Below are positions 8,507-17,716 of a stretch of DNA of 64,000 nucleotides, in pieces. The position numbers were made by a program, and so were the translations under genes. How positions within the stretch are numbered: the first letter of the stretch is position 1; each line of letters opens with the position of its first letter. The notes under the pieces were generated by a model. The model was not told where the DNA came from and ran no database searches. It saw nothing but the letters and a program-made list of their open reading frames with translations. The stretch comes from JAOEGB01 sp041262585 (GTDB lineage Bacteria; Actinomycetota; Actinomycetes; Streptosporangiales; Streptosporangiaceae): contig NZ_JBGCBZ010000024.1 in NCBI RefSeq assembly GCF_041262585.1, positions 1-64,000 of the forward strand. The letters are read 5' to 3'.

Positions 8507-10564
8507 TCAGTCCCTGATGACGGGGATGGTCCCGGTGGCGGCCTCGGCCTCCTGGGGGACGGGGTCGGGAAGGACCTCCCGCACCCGGTCCTGGATGAGC
8601 CGGGACAACTCGCCTTGGGGCAGCGTGCCGTCGACCACGAGGTATCGCTCCGGGTCCGCGGCGGCCAGCGCCCGGAACTCCCTGCGGACCCGCTCGTGGA
8701 ACTCCATCGGCTCGGCCTCGATCCGGTCGGCCGGGGAGGCCATCCGGCGGAGCCCGACCGACGGCGGCACGTCGATCAGCACAGTCAGGTCGGGCACGAG
8801 CCCGCCCGTGGCCCAAGAGTTGATCTTTGCTACCTCCTCCAGGTCGAGCGCCCGCCCCGCTCCCTGGTAGGCCAGCGACGAGTCGACATACCGGTCGGAG
8901 ATGACGGTCGAGCCCCGGTTGAGCGCCGGCCGAATGACCTTCTCGACGTGCTCGGCCCGGTCGGCGGCGTAGAGCAGCGTCTCCGAGCGGGCGGACAGCC
9001 CCTGGTGGGTGGCGTCGAGGAGGATCGCGCGCAGCCGCATGCCGACCTTGGTCGAGCCCGGCTCCCGGGTCTGCACCACGTCGTAGCCCTGGTCGCGCAG
9101 CCAGATGGCCAGTAGCCGCGACTGCGTGGTCTTGCCCGAGCCCTCGCCGCCCTCGAAGGCCACGAACAGGCCGCGCGGCTGCTCCATGGTCTCCGGGACG
9201 AACTTCTCGCCCCTCAGCGCGGCGAGCAGGTCCACGCCGATGGGGATGCCGCGCCGGTCGTCCATGTGCCGGAGCGCGAGCAGGCCAACGATCACCGCGA
9301 GGAACGCGGCCACGACGAGGACCAGGTTCGAGCCGTCGAAACGGTAGCTCATCCCGGCGACCGTGAACAGATGCCTGCCGAAGACGGCGGCCAGCGTGGA
9401 CGCCAGGGCCACCACGAGCAGCAGCACGACGCGGGCCAGAGACTGCAGGAACGAGAACGTACGGCCGCGCAGCCCGTCCTCCACCTCCAGGCCGATCATC
9501 GTGTAGCCGATGATCCACGCGATGCCGGCGCAGGCGCCCAGCACCACGGTCAGCATGACCACGATCACCAGGTTGGGGATGAGCGCGATGGCGGCGAGCG
9601 TCAGCCCGGCGAGGACGATCGACAGCCCGAACAGGCGGCGCCGGGACAGCCCGCGCAGCAGGCGCAGGCCGAAGAACATGCCCAGCCCCATGCCGAGGAA
9701 CACGGCGCAGAACACCGCGCCATAACCCGCGTCGCCTCCCTGCAGGGCGCTGACGTAGGCCTTGGCGACGCCCACGACCGCTCCCCCGGCCGCGAAGGCG
9801 CCGAGCATGCCGATGATCAGCCCGCGGACGACCCGGTTGCCGCCGACGAAGCGCCACCCGTCCACGATCTGCCGGAGCACCGACGGCGTCGACACGTGCC
9901 GGGTGTGGTCCTTGGGGATCTCGCGCAACGTGAAGATCAGGACCGCGGACACCAGGTAGGCGAGGGCGTTGAGGCCCAGCGCCAGGTCGGTGGGCTTCGC
10001 CCCGAACCCGGGGATGGCGGTGGCCATCACGCCGGCGAGCGCCGACACGATCGCGAAGAGGGCGGCGGCGACGGGCGCCGTGCCGTACGTGACGAGGAGG
10101 TTGAGCTGGTTGGCCTCCTCCAGCCGGTCCTTGGCCACGAGGTTGGGAACGGTCGCGTCCTTGGCGGGCACCCAGAAGAGGTTCACGCATTCGAGCAGGA
10201 GCGTCGCGATGATCACCCACTGGTAGCTGCCGACCAGCGGGATCGACAGCACCACCGCGAAGCGGCAGATGTCCGCGATCACCATCGTCAGCCGCCGGTC
10301 GAACCGGTCGGCCACGGCTCCGGCGAGCGGCCCCAGCAGGATCGCGGGCAGCATCTTCGCGACGAAGACGCCGCCGATGGCGAGGCTCTGCGCCTGGTAG
10401 CCGGATCCGGCGGTGAGGTTCGCCGCGAGGGCCGTCAGCGCGATGATGTTGAGCCAGTCGCCGAGGCTGCAGACCGCCATCGCCGTCCAGAGCCTGCGGA
10501 ACGCCGCGTTGGCCAGCACGTGGGGCGCCTTGCGCCGCTTGGCTGCCCGGCCAGGGGTGCTCAT
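8507..10564 (-). CDS. tmk: MFS-like membrane domain fused to thymidylate kinase
   Basis: 685 aa. Residues about 20-430 form a 12-helix MFS-like transporter domain (first helix LWTAMAVCSLGDWLNIIAL, loop GAVADRFDRR). Residues about 460-665 are a complete dTMP kinase: P-loop FEGGEGSGKTTQ, TREPG, DRYVDSSLAYQGAGR, and the LID-type end RRMASPADRIEAEP. The kinase makes dTDP from dTMP for DNA synthesis. Fusion to a membrane domain is known in actinomycetes; what the membrane part transports, if anything, is unknown. Lies between topA and holB on the same strand. Confidence 0.92.
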   Translation of the reverse strand: MSTPGRAAKRRKAPHVLANAAFRRLWTAMAVCSLGDWLNIIALTALAANLTAGSGYQAQSLAIGGVFVAKMLPAILLGPLAGAVADRFDRRLTMVIADICRFAVVLSIPLVGSYQWVIIATLLLECVNLFWVPAKDATVPNLVAKDRLEEANQLNLLVTYGTAPVAAALFAIVSALAGVMATAIPGFGAKPTDLALGLNALAYLVSAVLIFTLREIPKDHTRHVSTPSVLRQIVDGWRFVGGNRVVRGLIIGMLGAFAAGGAVVGVAKAYVSALQGGDAGYGAVFCAVFLGMGLGMFFGLRLLRGLSRRRLFGLSIVLAGLTLAAIALIPNLVIVVMLTVVLGACAGIAWIIGYTMIGLEVEDGLRGRTFSFLQSLARVVLLLVVALASTLAAVFGRHLFTVAGMSYRFDGSNLVLVVAAFLAVIVGLLALRHMDDRRGIPIGVDLLAALRGEKFVPETMEQPRGLFVAFEGGEGSGKTTQSRLLAIWLRDQGYDVVQTREPGSTKVGMRLRAILLDATHQGLSARSETLLYAADRAEHVEKVIRPALNRGSTVISDRYVDSSLAYQGAGRALDLEEVAKINSWATGGLVPDLTVLIDVPPSVGLRRMASPADRIEAEPMEFHERVRREFRALAAADPERYLVVDGTLPQGELSRLIQDRVREVLPDPVPQEAEAATGTIPVIRD

Positions 10565-10745
10565 GATGTCAGCGTATCCAGGTGCTCGCTGGGCTGGGGA
10601 AAGGGCGAGCGGGCCGGATTTGCCCTGCCTGCTCGTCGCCTGAGGGTATTACGTCTGCTGTGTCCCCGCAGTCCGGACGCATGTATCCCCCCGCTACTTT
10701 TCCGTACGGCCACGCCCGCGGTCCGTACGGCCCCGATCGGTCCCC

Positions 10746-10789
10746 GGCTCCCCCGCCCCGGAACCCTTCTGGGAGCCGGGGCGGGAGCC
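10746..10789 (-). terminator. Terminator of topA
   Basis: GC-rich inverted repeat: GGCTCCCCCGCCCCGG at 10746-10761 against CCGGGGCGGGAGCC at 10776-10789, with a 14-base loop. It lies about 35 bases beyond the topA stop on the minus strand. There is no T run, as is common in actinomycetes. Confidence 0.7.
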
Positions 10790-10822
10790 GTACGGATCAG
10801 GCACTCAGGACCCTCAGGACAC

Positions 10823-13534
10823 TCAGGACTTGGCTGCCGGCTTCTTGGTCGTCGGCTTCGCCCTGGTCGTGGTGCGCTTCGGGGCGGGTGCGCGCTCCCG
10901 GCGCTCGGCCAGCAGCTCGGCCGCCCGCTCGATCGTGATGTCCTCGACGGTGTCGCCCTTGCGGAGCGAGGCGTTCGTCTCGCCGTCGGTGACGTAGGGG
11001 CCGAAACGGCCCTCCTTGACCACCACCGGCTTCTTCGAGCTCGGGTCGTCGCCCAGCTCGCGCAGCGGCGGGGCGGCCGCGGCACGGCCCCGGCCACGGG
11101 CCTTGGGCTGCGCGAACAGTTCCTTGGCCTGCTCGATGGTGACCGTCAGCAGATCGTCCTCCGAGGGGAGGGAACGGGAGTCGGTGCCCTTCTTGATGTA
11201 CGGGCCGAACCTGCCGTTCTGCGCGGTCACCTCCTCCCCGTCGATGTTCCCGACCAGGCGCGGCAGCGTCAGCAGCTTCAGCGCCTGCTCCAGCGTGATC
11301 GTGTCCAGGGTCATCGTCTTGAACAGGGAGCCGGTCCGCGGCTTGACCGCGTCGGCCTTCTTCGTCCGCTTCTTGCCGTCGGCCGGAGGCGGCTCCTCGG
11401 GCAGGACCTCGGTGACGTACGGCCCGAACCGGCCATCCTTGGCCACGATCATCCGGCCGGTCGACGGGTCCACGCCGAGCTCGCGATCGCCGCTCGGGCG
11501 GGAGAACAGCTCCTCGGCCTTCTCCGCGGTCAGCTCGTCGGGCGTCATGTCCTCGGGGATGTTCACCCGCGCGCCGTCGCGGTCGAGGTACGGCCCGTAG
11601 CGGCCGACCCTGATCACGATGTCGCTGCCCTTGATCGGGAAGGAGCTGATCTCCTTGGCGTCGATCTCGCCCAGGTCGGTGACCATCTCCTTGAGGCCCT
11701 CGTCGCCGTCCTCGCCGCCGAAGTAGAACCGGCGCAGCTCGGGCACCCGCTCGGCCCGGTCGTTGGCGATGTCGTCGAGAACCTTCTCCATCTCGGCCGT
11801 GAAGTCGTAGTCGACGAGGTTGCCGAAATGCTGCTCAAGCAGGTTGACCACGGCGAACGCCAGGAAGGACGGCACGAGGGCCGTGCCCTTCTTGAACACG
11901 TACCCCCGGTCGAGGATCGTCCCGATGATCGACGCGTAGGTCGACGGGCGGCCGATCTCCCGATCCTCCAGCTCCTTGACCAGCGACGCCTCGGTGTAGC
12001 GGGCGGGCGGCTTGGTCGAGTGGCCCAGGGCGTTAAGCTCCGCGGCTGTGAGCCTGTCGCCCTCGCTGAGGTTGGGCAGCCGCTTCTCGGAGTCGTCCCG
12101 GTCGGTGGACGGGTCGTCCGCGCCCTCGACGTACGCCTTGAGGAACCCGTAGAACGTGATCGTCCGGCCGGTGGCGCTGAACTCCACGTTCACGGGGTCC
12201 GGGGTCGTCCCCGGGGAGACACTGCCCTGGGCGCTCGAAGTGCCCACGACCTTGACCGACACCGACTCGCCGACGGCGTCCTTCATCTGGGAGGCGACCG
12301 TGCGCTGCCAGATCAGCTCGTAGAGCCGGAACATGTCCCCGGCGAGGCCGGTCTCGCCGGGCGTGCGGAACTCCTCACCGGACGGCCGGATCGCCTCGTG
12401 GGCCTCCTGGGCGTTCTTGACCTTGCTCGTGTAGACCCGGGGCTTGTCGGGCACATAGGCCGAGCCGTACAGCTTGATCGCCTGGCTGCGGGCGGCGGTG
12501 ACGGCGGTCTCCGACAGCGTGATGCTGTCGGTACGCATGTAGGTGATGAACCCGTTCTCGTAGAGCCGCTGGGCGATCTGCATCGTGTACTTGGCGGAGA
12601 AGCCCAGCTTCCGGCTCGCCTCCTGCTGCAGCGTCGTCGTCCGGAACGGCGCGTACGGCTTGCGCGTGTACGGCTTGCGCTCGACGGACCTGACGGCGTA
12701 CGACGCACCCTGGAGCCTGCCCACGAGAGCCGTGGCGGACGCCTCGTCGAGGTGGAGGACGTCGTTGCTCTTCAGCCTGCCGGTGGAGGCGAAGTCGCGG
12801 CCCTGCGCGACCCGCTTGCCGTCCACACCGGTCAGCGTGGCCGTGAACGTGCTCGGGTCGTCGGCCGCGCGGCCGGTGTCGAAAAGGGCCTGGAGGTCCC
12901 AGTAGTTGGCGGCGGTGAACGCCATCCGCTCCCGCTCGCGCTCGACCACCAGCCGGGTCGCGACGGACTGCACCCGGCCGGCCGACAGCCTGGGCTTGAC
13001 CTTCTTCCACAGGACCGGACTGACCTCGTAGCCGTACAGGCGGTCGAGGATGCGCCGGGTCTCCTGGGCGTCGACCAGCCGAAGGTTCAGGTCGCGGGGG
13101 TTGGACACCGCGTCCTGGATGGCGTGCGGGGTGATCTCGTGGAAGACCATCCGGTGCACCGGCACCTTGGGCTTCAGCACCTCGCGCAGGTGCCACGCGA
13201 TGGCCTCGCCCTCGCGGTCCTCGTCAGTGGCCAGGTAAAGCTCGTCGGCTTCCTTCAGAAGCTGCTTCAGCTTGGAGACCTGGGACTTCTTGTCCGGGTT
13301 GACGACATAGAGGGGCTCGAACTCGTGGTCGACGTTCACGCCGAGGCGGGCCCAGGCCTCTCCCTTGTACTTCTCGGGAATGTCGTCGGCCTTCTCCGGC
13401 AGGTCCCGGATGTGACCGATGCTGGACTCCACGATGTAGCCGCGCCCGAGGTACCCGGCGATCGTCTTCGCCTTGGCAGGCGACTCCACGATCACCAGGC
13501 GGGTTCCGCCGGCGTTGCCGTTATTGGCTGGCAC
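10823..13534 (-). CDS. topA: DNA topoisomerase I
   Basis: 903 aa. I chose GTG 13534 (protein begins MPANNGNAGGTRLVIVESPA) because AGGA lies six bases before it; the frame is open further upstream. Toprim domain at about 14-130 (VIVESPAKAKTI, TDEDREGEAIAWHL). The active-site Tyr is in FITYMRTDS at about residue 332. The C-terminus lacks Cys4 zinc fingers and instead has repeated GRFGPYV-type Topo_C_Rpt units, then a Lys/Ala/Pro-rich basic tail (TTKKPAAKS), both typical of actinobacteria. It relaxes negative supercoils and is essential. First gene of topA-tmk-holB. Confidence 0.96.
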   Translation of the reverse strand: MPANNGNAGGTRLVIVESPAKAKTIAGYLGRGYIVESSIGHIRDLPEKADDIPEKYKGEAWARLGVNVDHEFEPLYVVNPDKKSQVSKLKQLLKEADELYLATDEDREGEAIAWHLREVLKPKVPVHRMVFHEITPHAIQDAVSNPRDLNLRLVDAQETRRILDRLYGYEVSPVLWKKVKPRLSAGRVQSVATRLVVERERERMAFTAANYWDLQALFDTGRAADDPSTFTATLTGVDGKRVAQGRDFASTGRLKSNDVLHLDEASATALVGRLQGASYAVRSVERKPYTRKPYAPFRTTTLQQEASRKLGFSAKYTMQIAQRLYENGFITYMRTDSITLSETAVTAARSQAIKLYGSAYVPDKPRVYTSKVKNAQEAHEAIRPSGEEFRTPGETGLAGDMFRLYELIWQRTVASQMKDAVGESVSVKVVGTSSAQGSVSPGTTPDPVNVEFSATGRTITFYGFLKAYVEGADDPSTDRDDSEKRLPNLSEGDRLTAAELNALGHSTKPPARYTEASLVKELEDREIGRPSTYASIIGTILDRGYVFKKGTALVPSFLAFAVVNLLEQHFGNLVDYDFTAEMEKVLDDIANDRAERVPELRRFYFGGEDGDEGLKEMVTDLGEIDAKEISSFPIKGSDIVIRVGRYGPYLDRDGARVNIPEDMTPDELTAEKAEELFSRPSGDRELGVDPSTGRMIVAKDGRFGPYVTEVLPEEPPPADGKKRTKKADAVKPRTGSLFKTMTLDTITLEQALKLLTLPRLVGNIDGEEVTAQNGRFGPYIKKGTDSRSLPSEDDLLTVTIEQAKELFAQPKARGRGRAAAAPPLRELGDDPSSKKPVVVKEGRFGPYVTDGETNASLRKGDTVEDITIERAAELLAERRERAPAPKRTTTRAKPTTKKPAAKS

Positions 13535-13871
13535 GCTGCTTCCTACCTCGCTGTTCGCTGTCGTTCCCCGTGCTTCCGGGCCCTGTCTTGCCAAACTCCG
13601 TGCTTTCAGAGCCCGTAGTTCCCGTGCTCCCCGGCGTCGTGGTTCCTCGTGCTCGCGGCCCGAAGCCCCCCGGCCCCGGCCGCCCGGTCCCGTGACCCCC
13701 CGGACAGGAGGAAGCCAGGGGCCGCCTTGAACGTACCTGGCACCGCAAGTCCTTCCCCCTCGGGCTACCCGGTTCTGTCCGGGAATGTAACCCGCCTGGA
13801 CCTGTTATCCACGAGGACGCAGAATAGAGGCCATCGGGTTTACCTAGCACGCCCCTCGGAGACTAACCGCT

Positions 13872-14057
13872 GTGCTCGACTACTCCTACTTGGAGCTCTA
13901 TCTACCGCGTGGCACCTCGCGTGAAGTGGCCAGGCAAATGTTGACCGAGCACGCCGAGTATGGAAACTGGGAGCTCGACCGGCTGCGACTGTATCCCGAC
14001 GGGAGCAGACGCGTCTGGCTGCGTCGCAGGATCATACGTGCCGCCCGAACGATGTGA
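13872..14057 (+). CDS. DUF5703 family protein
   Basis: 61 aa from a GTG start, with GGAG ten bases upstream. It matches the small actinobacterial DUF5703 family in full: an N-terminal strand (LDYSYLELYLPRGTS), LLTEHAEYG-like helix (QMLTEHAEYGNWELDRLRLY), and the basic finish GSRRVWLRRRIIRA. No function is established. It is divergent from topA; the 337 bases between hold both promoters. The family is usually found next to topA in this lineage in my recollection, which would make it a conserved neighbour rather than an accident. Confidence 0.85.
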   Translation: MLDYSYLELYLPRGTSREVARQMLTEHAEYGNWELDRLRLYPDGSRRVWLRRRIIRAARTM

Positions 14058-14343
14058 CCAATACATACACGTCAAACCAGATATAGAGACCTCAGACCAC
14101 GCACAGTACCTCCAAGCGCCACCACGACGTACGACACAGCGCCCAGGCCATGCGCGAGGTAAGGCGTGACGTCAGGCGTGAGGGGCGTAGCCGCAGGCCA
14201 AGGGCAGTTCGTTGGGCAGTGTGTTGGGCACAGTTCATCGTTAGGCGTGGCCGAGCTTGGATGGGCTTTGACGGGGCCTGGATGGGCTTGATGGGGCCTT
14301 GGATGGGCCTTGATGGGCTTGATGGGCATGGGCAGGCAAAAGC
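14058..14343. repeat. Gene-free stretch with GATGGGC low-complexity tract
   Basis: Between DUF5703 and the chaplin terminator. From about 14258 to 14330 the plus strand is made of imperfect GATGGGCCT/GATGGGCTT units, a purine-rich tract likely to vary in length. I find no gene. Confidence 0.55.
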
Positions 14344-14384
14344 GCTTTGCCCGCCCCGGGCCGCGCCCCCGGAACGGGCAAAGC
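14344..14384 (-). terminator. Terminator of the chaplin gene
   Basis: GCTTTGCCCG at 14344-14353 pairs with CGGGCAAAGC at 14375-14384 around a GC-rich loop. It lies about 170 bases beyond the chaplin stop codon on the minus strand. Confidence 0.6.
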
Positions 14385-14553
14385 TTCTGTGCTCACCTCC
14401 GCTGGATGCGGGCGAGCGTCCCTCGTCGCCCGCGCCGGGTGTCACTCAGGCGGCCGGTTCGCCGCCGAGTCTCCGGCGGCTGACTGGCCGCGGAGCTCCG
14501 GCGGCTGGCTGGCCGCCGGGCCACCTCCATGGCGCGGGCGAGTGATATATCCC

Positions 14554-16704
14554 TTACTTCCGGCCGAAGCGGAAGCGGCGGGTAGCGGCGAACAGGGTCG
14601 CCGAGGCGGCGAACATCGCGCCGAGAACCAGCGCGGCGAACGAGCCGGGGTTCATCCCGGTCACGCCGACCGGCTGCTCGGCGCTCATCAGGCCGAGGTT
14701 CTTGAGGGGCAGGGCGTCGGTCGCCTGGTCGACACCGTTCACCGGGAGGCCCTTGGTGACCTGCTCCACACCGTTGACCGGCAGGCCCTTGGTGGTCTGG
14801 CCGAGGCCGTTCGCGGGGAGCGCGCCGGTCGCCTGGTCGAGGGCGCCGTTGACGGGCAGCGACCCGGTGACCTGGGACACCGCCGGCGGCACCGGGGAGC
14901 CCTTGCTGGTCGTGGCGGCGTGGCCGGCGGGGGAAGCGGCGGGCGCGCCCGGCACGCTCGGCAACTCCGGAAGGCCCAGCATGTTGGGCAGGTCGCCCAT
15001 GACCGGCGCGGACGGCGCCGCGGCGGCGCTCATCTGCTGGGGAACGCCGCTGGCCTCCTTGAGCCCGGACAGAGCCGGGACCCCTGGGAGAGCGGGCAGG
15101 AGCGCGCCACCCCGGGAGGCGACGCCGCGGGTCTCCGAACGGGCCCAGTAGCCGCCGTGGTGGTGGCCGCCGTGGCCGTGGCTGCCGACGCGAGCGCCGC
15201 CCAGGCAGCCCGCGGCGGCGTCGCCGAGGACCGCGACCGCGTTGCCGCACACGTTGATCGGAGCCGTGATCGGCGCGACGACCTGGTTGCCCGCCAGGAT
15301 GCCGTACTTGCCGGAGGTGGTGTTGCGGCCCCCGCCGACGCCGCCGATGACCGACGCGCCGCCCTTGCAGTGCGCGTCCGACCGGCCCAGAACGGCGACC
15401 GCGTTGCCGCACACGTTGATCGGAGCCGTGATCGGCGCGACGACCTGGTTGCCCCCCAGGATCGAAGAGCGGCCCGAGGTGGTGTTGTGTCCGGCGCCCC
15501 AGTGGCCCCAGTGGCCCCAGTGCCGGCCCCAGCCGCCCTGCACCGACGCGCCGCCGCGGCAGCCTGCGAAGGCCTCTCCGGCGATCGCCACGGCGTTTCC
15601 GCAGATGTTGACCGGCAGGATGATCGGCGCGACCACCTGGTTGCCGCCCAGGATCGAGGAGCGCCCGTCGGTGCGGTTGCCACCGGCCCAGTTGCCCGGC
15701 CGCACGATGCTGATGGAGGAGCCGCCCTTGCAGCTCCCGCTGCCGTGGCCGACCGCGTTGCCGCAGACGTTGACCGGACCCGTGATCGGCCCGATCACCT
15801 GGTTGCCGCTGCCGGCGGCGAAACGGCCGTCGGTGTCGTTGCCGGTCGAGCCGGGGTGGCCGTGCCAGTGGCCGCCTCCGTAGCCGTGACCGCCGTGACC
15901 CCAGCCGTGACCCCAGCCGTGACCCCAGCCGTGACCCCCGTGGCCACCGTGACGCCAGCCGTGGCCGGGCCAGTAGTGCCCCCCCGGCTCGACGGACGAG
16001 CCGCCCCTGCAGCCGGAGAAGGCCTCGCCGAGGACCGCGACGGAGTTGCCGCAGACGTTGATCGGAGCCGTGATCGGCGCTATGACCTGGTTGCCGCCGA
16101 GGATCGAAGAGCGCCCGGACGTGCGGTTGCCACCGGCACCGCCCCCGGCGTTCCGGACGGAGGCGCCGCCCCTGCAGCCGGCGGTGGCGTCACCGAAGAT
16201 CGCCACGGCGTTGCCGCACGCGTTGATCGGAGCCGTGATCGGCGCGATGATCTGGTTGCCGCCCAGCAGGCTGTGGTCGCCGTTGGTGACGTTGCCGCCG
16301 ACCCCGCCCCTGCGGGAGCCCCTGACCGTCGCGCCGCCCTTGCAGCCCGCGTCGGACCGGCCGAACAGCGACACGGCATTGCCGCACGCGTTGATCGGGG
16401 CGGTGACGGGGGCGTTCACCTGGTTGCCACCGAGGATGCTGCCGTTGCCGGAGGTCCGGTTCGCGATGCCGCCGCTCGCCCCCTCGACGGACGCGCCGCC
16501 CTGGGACGAGGCGCTCGACTCGCCGGCGACGCCCACGGCGTTCCCGCTGATGTCGATCGGCAGCGTTACGGGCAGGTTGACCTGGTTGCCGCCACCGATC
16601 GAGCCGTTGCCACCGGTGTCGGCGAGAGCCGTACCGCTGCCAAGGGTCATGACGCCGACGGCGAGAAACGCCGCGGGAGCCGAGCCCTTCGCCCACGTTC
16701 GCAT
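14554..16704 (-). CDS. Long chaplin-family surface protein with eight chaplin units
   Basis: 716 aa. Signal peptide (about 1-28, MRTWAKGSAP...ALA). I count eight chaplin units of the form GNQV..P...P...CGNAV..G...C.GG. Units 2-8 have the Cys pair; unit 1 lacks both Cys (DISGNAV, SSQGG). Unit 5 is shortened. A His/Gly/Trp-rich linker (repeats of GWGH) lies between units 4 and 5. The tail has repeats of QATGALP/KGLPVNGV type, a sortase-like but non-canonical VGVTG, a hydrophobic helix and a basic end RRFRFGRK. Chaplins are amphipathic amyloid-forming proteins that coat aerial hyphae. RBS AGGAG eight bases before ATG. Typical long chaplins carry two units, so eight is a large expansion. Confidence 0.9.
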   Translation of the reverse strand: MRTWAKGSAPAAFLAVGVMTLGSGTALADTGGNGSIGGGNQVNLPVTLPIDISGNAVGVAGESSASSQGGASVEGASGGIANRTSGNGSILGGNQVNAPVTAPINACGNAVSLFGRSDAGCKGGATVRGSRRGGVGGNVTNGDHSLLGGNQIIAPITAPINACGNAVAIFGDATAGCRGGASVRNAGGGAGGNRTSGRSSILGGNQVIAPITAPINVCGNSVAVLGEAFSGCRGGSSVEPGGHYWPGHGWRHGGHGGHGWGHGWGHGWGHGGHGYGGGHWHGHPGSTGNDTDGRFAAGSGNQVIGPITGPVNVCGNAVGHGSGSCKGGSSISIVRPGNWAGGNRTDGRSSILGGNQVVAPIILPVNICGNAVAIAGEAFAGCRGGASVQGGWGRHWGHWGHWGAGHNTTSGRSSILGGNQVVAPITAPINVCGNAVAVLGRSDAHCKGGASVIGGVGGGRNTTSGKYGILAGNQVVAPITAPINVCGNAVAVLGDAAAGCLGGARVGSHGHGGHHHGGYWARSETRGVASRGGALLPALPGVPALSGLKEASGVPQQMSAAAAPSAPVMGDLPNMLGLPELPSVPGAPAASPAGHAATTSKGSPVPPAVSQVTGSLPVNGALDQATGALPANGLGQTTKGLPVNGVEQVTKGLPVNGVDQATDALPLKNLGLMSAEQPVGVTGMNPGSFAALVLGAMFAASATLFAATRRFRFGRK
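15893..15940. repeat. 14-bp tandem repeat inside the chaplin gene
   Basis: The unit CCGTGACCCCAGCC recurs about three times, encoding the Gly-Trp-Gly-His linker between chaplin units 4 and 5. A site of likely length variation by slippage, though the unit is not a multiple of three and only near-periodic. Confidence 0.5.
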
Positions 16705-16839
16705 AATGAATGCTCCTAATAGTTCTTAAGGGGGTTACCTGACAGCTCGCGACAGATGTCCACGCCAAAGGCACAGCGAGGCTGTGGACCGTCACGAGGG
16801 TGAAGAGATTCCGCGTCACCCGCACGGGCCCCGCGAGAC

Positions 16840-16930
16840 CGGATGCTCCGAGACCGGACCGAGACCGGATGTCCCGAGACGGTGGTCCGAGACCGGACTC
16901 CCGGTTGCCAGACCGGATGTCCACGGTCGA
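16840..16930. repeat. Imperfect GAGACCGGA repeats upstream of the chaplin gene
   Basis: The core GACCGGA recurs at least five times in about 90 bases (GAGACCGGATG, GAGACCGGACTCC, CAGACCGGATGTCC). This lies 140-230 bases upstream of the chaplin start and just beyond the next gene's end, so it could be a regulatory array or an untranslated-region repeat. No known binding site recognised. Confidence 0.45.
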
Positions 16931-16983
16931 GGGCAGGCTCCGGCGCCGGTCACGGTCGAAGAGCGACCGGCGCGGAGGCGGGA

Positions 16984-17622
16984 TCAGTCAGGAGAGAAAG
17001 ATGGGTCGTCCGCCGCTGTGCGGACCACCGGGGGAAGCACTGCCGCCAGGGGGGCGGGCAGGTGCGTGAGACGCGGCTCGAAGACCGGCCGCGCGACATC
17101 CCCGAACAAGATGGATCCACCGCTCGCCTGGGGGACCAGACCATGGTCACCCGGGGCGTGGTCGGCGGTGGACGGTGATGGGAGCACGGGCTTCGACTGG
17201 CTGGTGAGCCCGTCAACCGTACGCCCGGCCATGGCCTCGGCGTTCATCGAGGCGTTCATGGAGGCGTTGTCACTCGCCGTGGGGAAACCATCGGAACCCG
17301 CCGTGGAGGCTCCGCCGGGACTCGCTGTGAGCGATCCGCCGGAGCCCGCTGTGGGGAAATGATCGGCGAGCACCGATCCGGCAGTGACATGTGAGGGTGC
17401 CGTCTCGGCCACGGACGTCGCCGTGCCGAAGACATTGAAGATCACGCCAAGCAGCCATCCGGCGGCGATCAGCCCGCCGATGACCAGCAGGCGGCCCAGA
17501 CGGGAGCCGGCCGCGAACCGCGCCATCCGATCTCCCCTGCCGGACCCGGGCACCGTGACGTCCACGCACAGGCCAGCGGCGGGCATCGCTGCCCCCCGCT
17601 GCTCCTCCGGCGTGTGCGTCAC
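16984..17622 (-). CDS. Single-pass membrane protein of unknown function
   Basis: 212 aa from GTG 17622, chosen for its strong RBS (GGGAGG, four bases before). About 33 N-terminal residues precede one transmembrane helix (LGRLLVIGGLIAAGWLLGVI, about 43-62). The rest is Ser/Ala/Gly/Pro-rich and low in structure, with short repeats (NASMNASMNAEAM), probably outside the cell. I do not recognise the family. Its position between the chaplin gene and an M20 peptidase, on the same strand, suggests but does not prove a cell-surface role linked to the chaplin. Confidence 0.6.
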   Translation of the reverse strand: MTHTPEEQRGAAMPAAGLCVDVTVPGSGRGDRMARFAAGSRLGRLLVIGGLIAAGWLLGVIFNVFGTATSVAETAPSHVTAGSVLADHFPTAGSGGSLTASPGGASTAGSDGFPTASDNASMNASMNAEAMAGRTVDGLTSQSKPVLPSPSTADHAPGDHGLVPQASGGSILFGDVARPVFEPRLTHLPAPLAAVLPPVVRTAADDPSFSPD

Positions 17623-17716
17623 GTAACCTCCCGAGTCCGTCGAGTCCGCCCGGTGCGGATTCAACCCTCAACGCAGAGTCACTGTAGCGGCACGCCACGT
17701 GATCGCAACAGATTTC

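Noticed and set aside
9266..13618. A very long plus-strand open frame (1450 codons) opposite tmk and topA.
   Set aside because: It is the antisense shadow of two well-recognised genes in high-GC DNA. Its translation is repetitive Arg/Gly/His/Asp with no family resemblance.
14258..14330. GATGGGC-type repeats, considered as a CRISPR array.
   Set aside because: Units are short, irregular and contiguous, with no unique spacers and no cas genes nearby.
14347..16719. A 790-codon plus-strand frame with regular DRSRDRRDDLVA repeats.
   Set aside because: The periodicity comes from the chaplin repeats on the minus strand; signal peptide, RBS and Cys pairs all support the minus strand.
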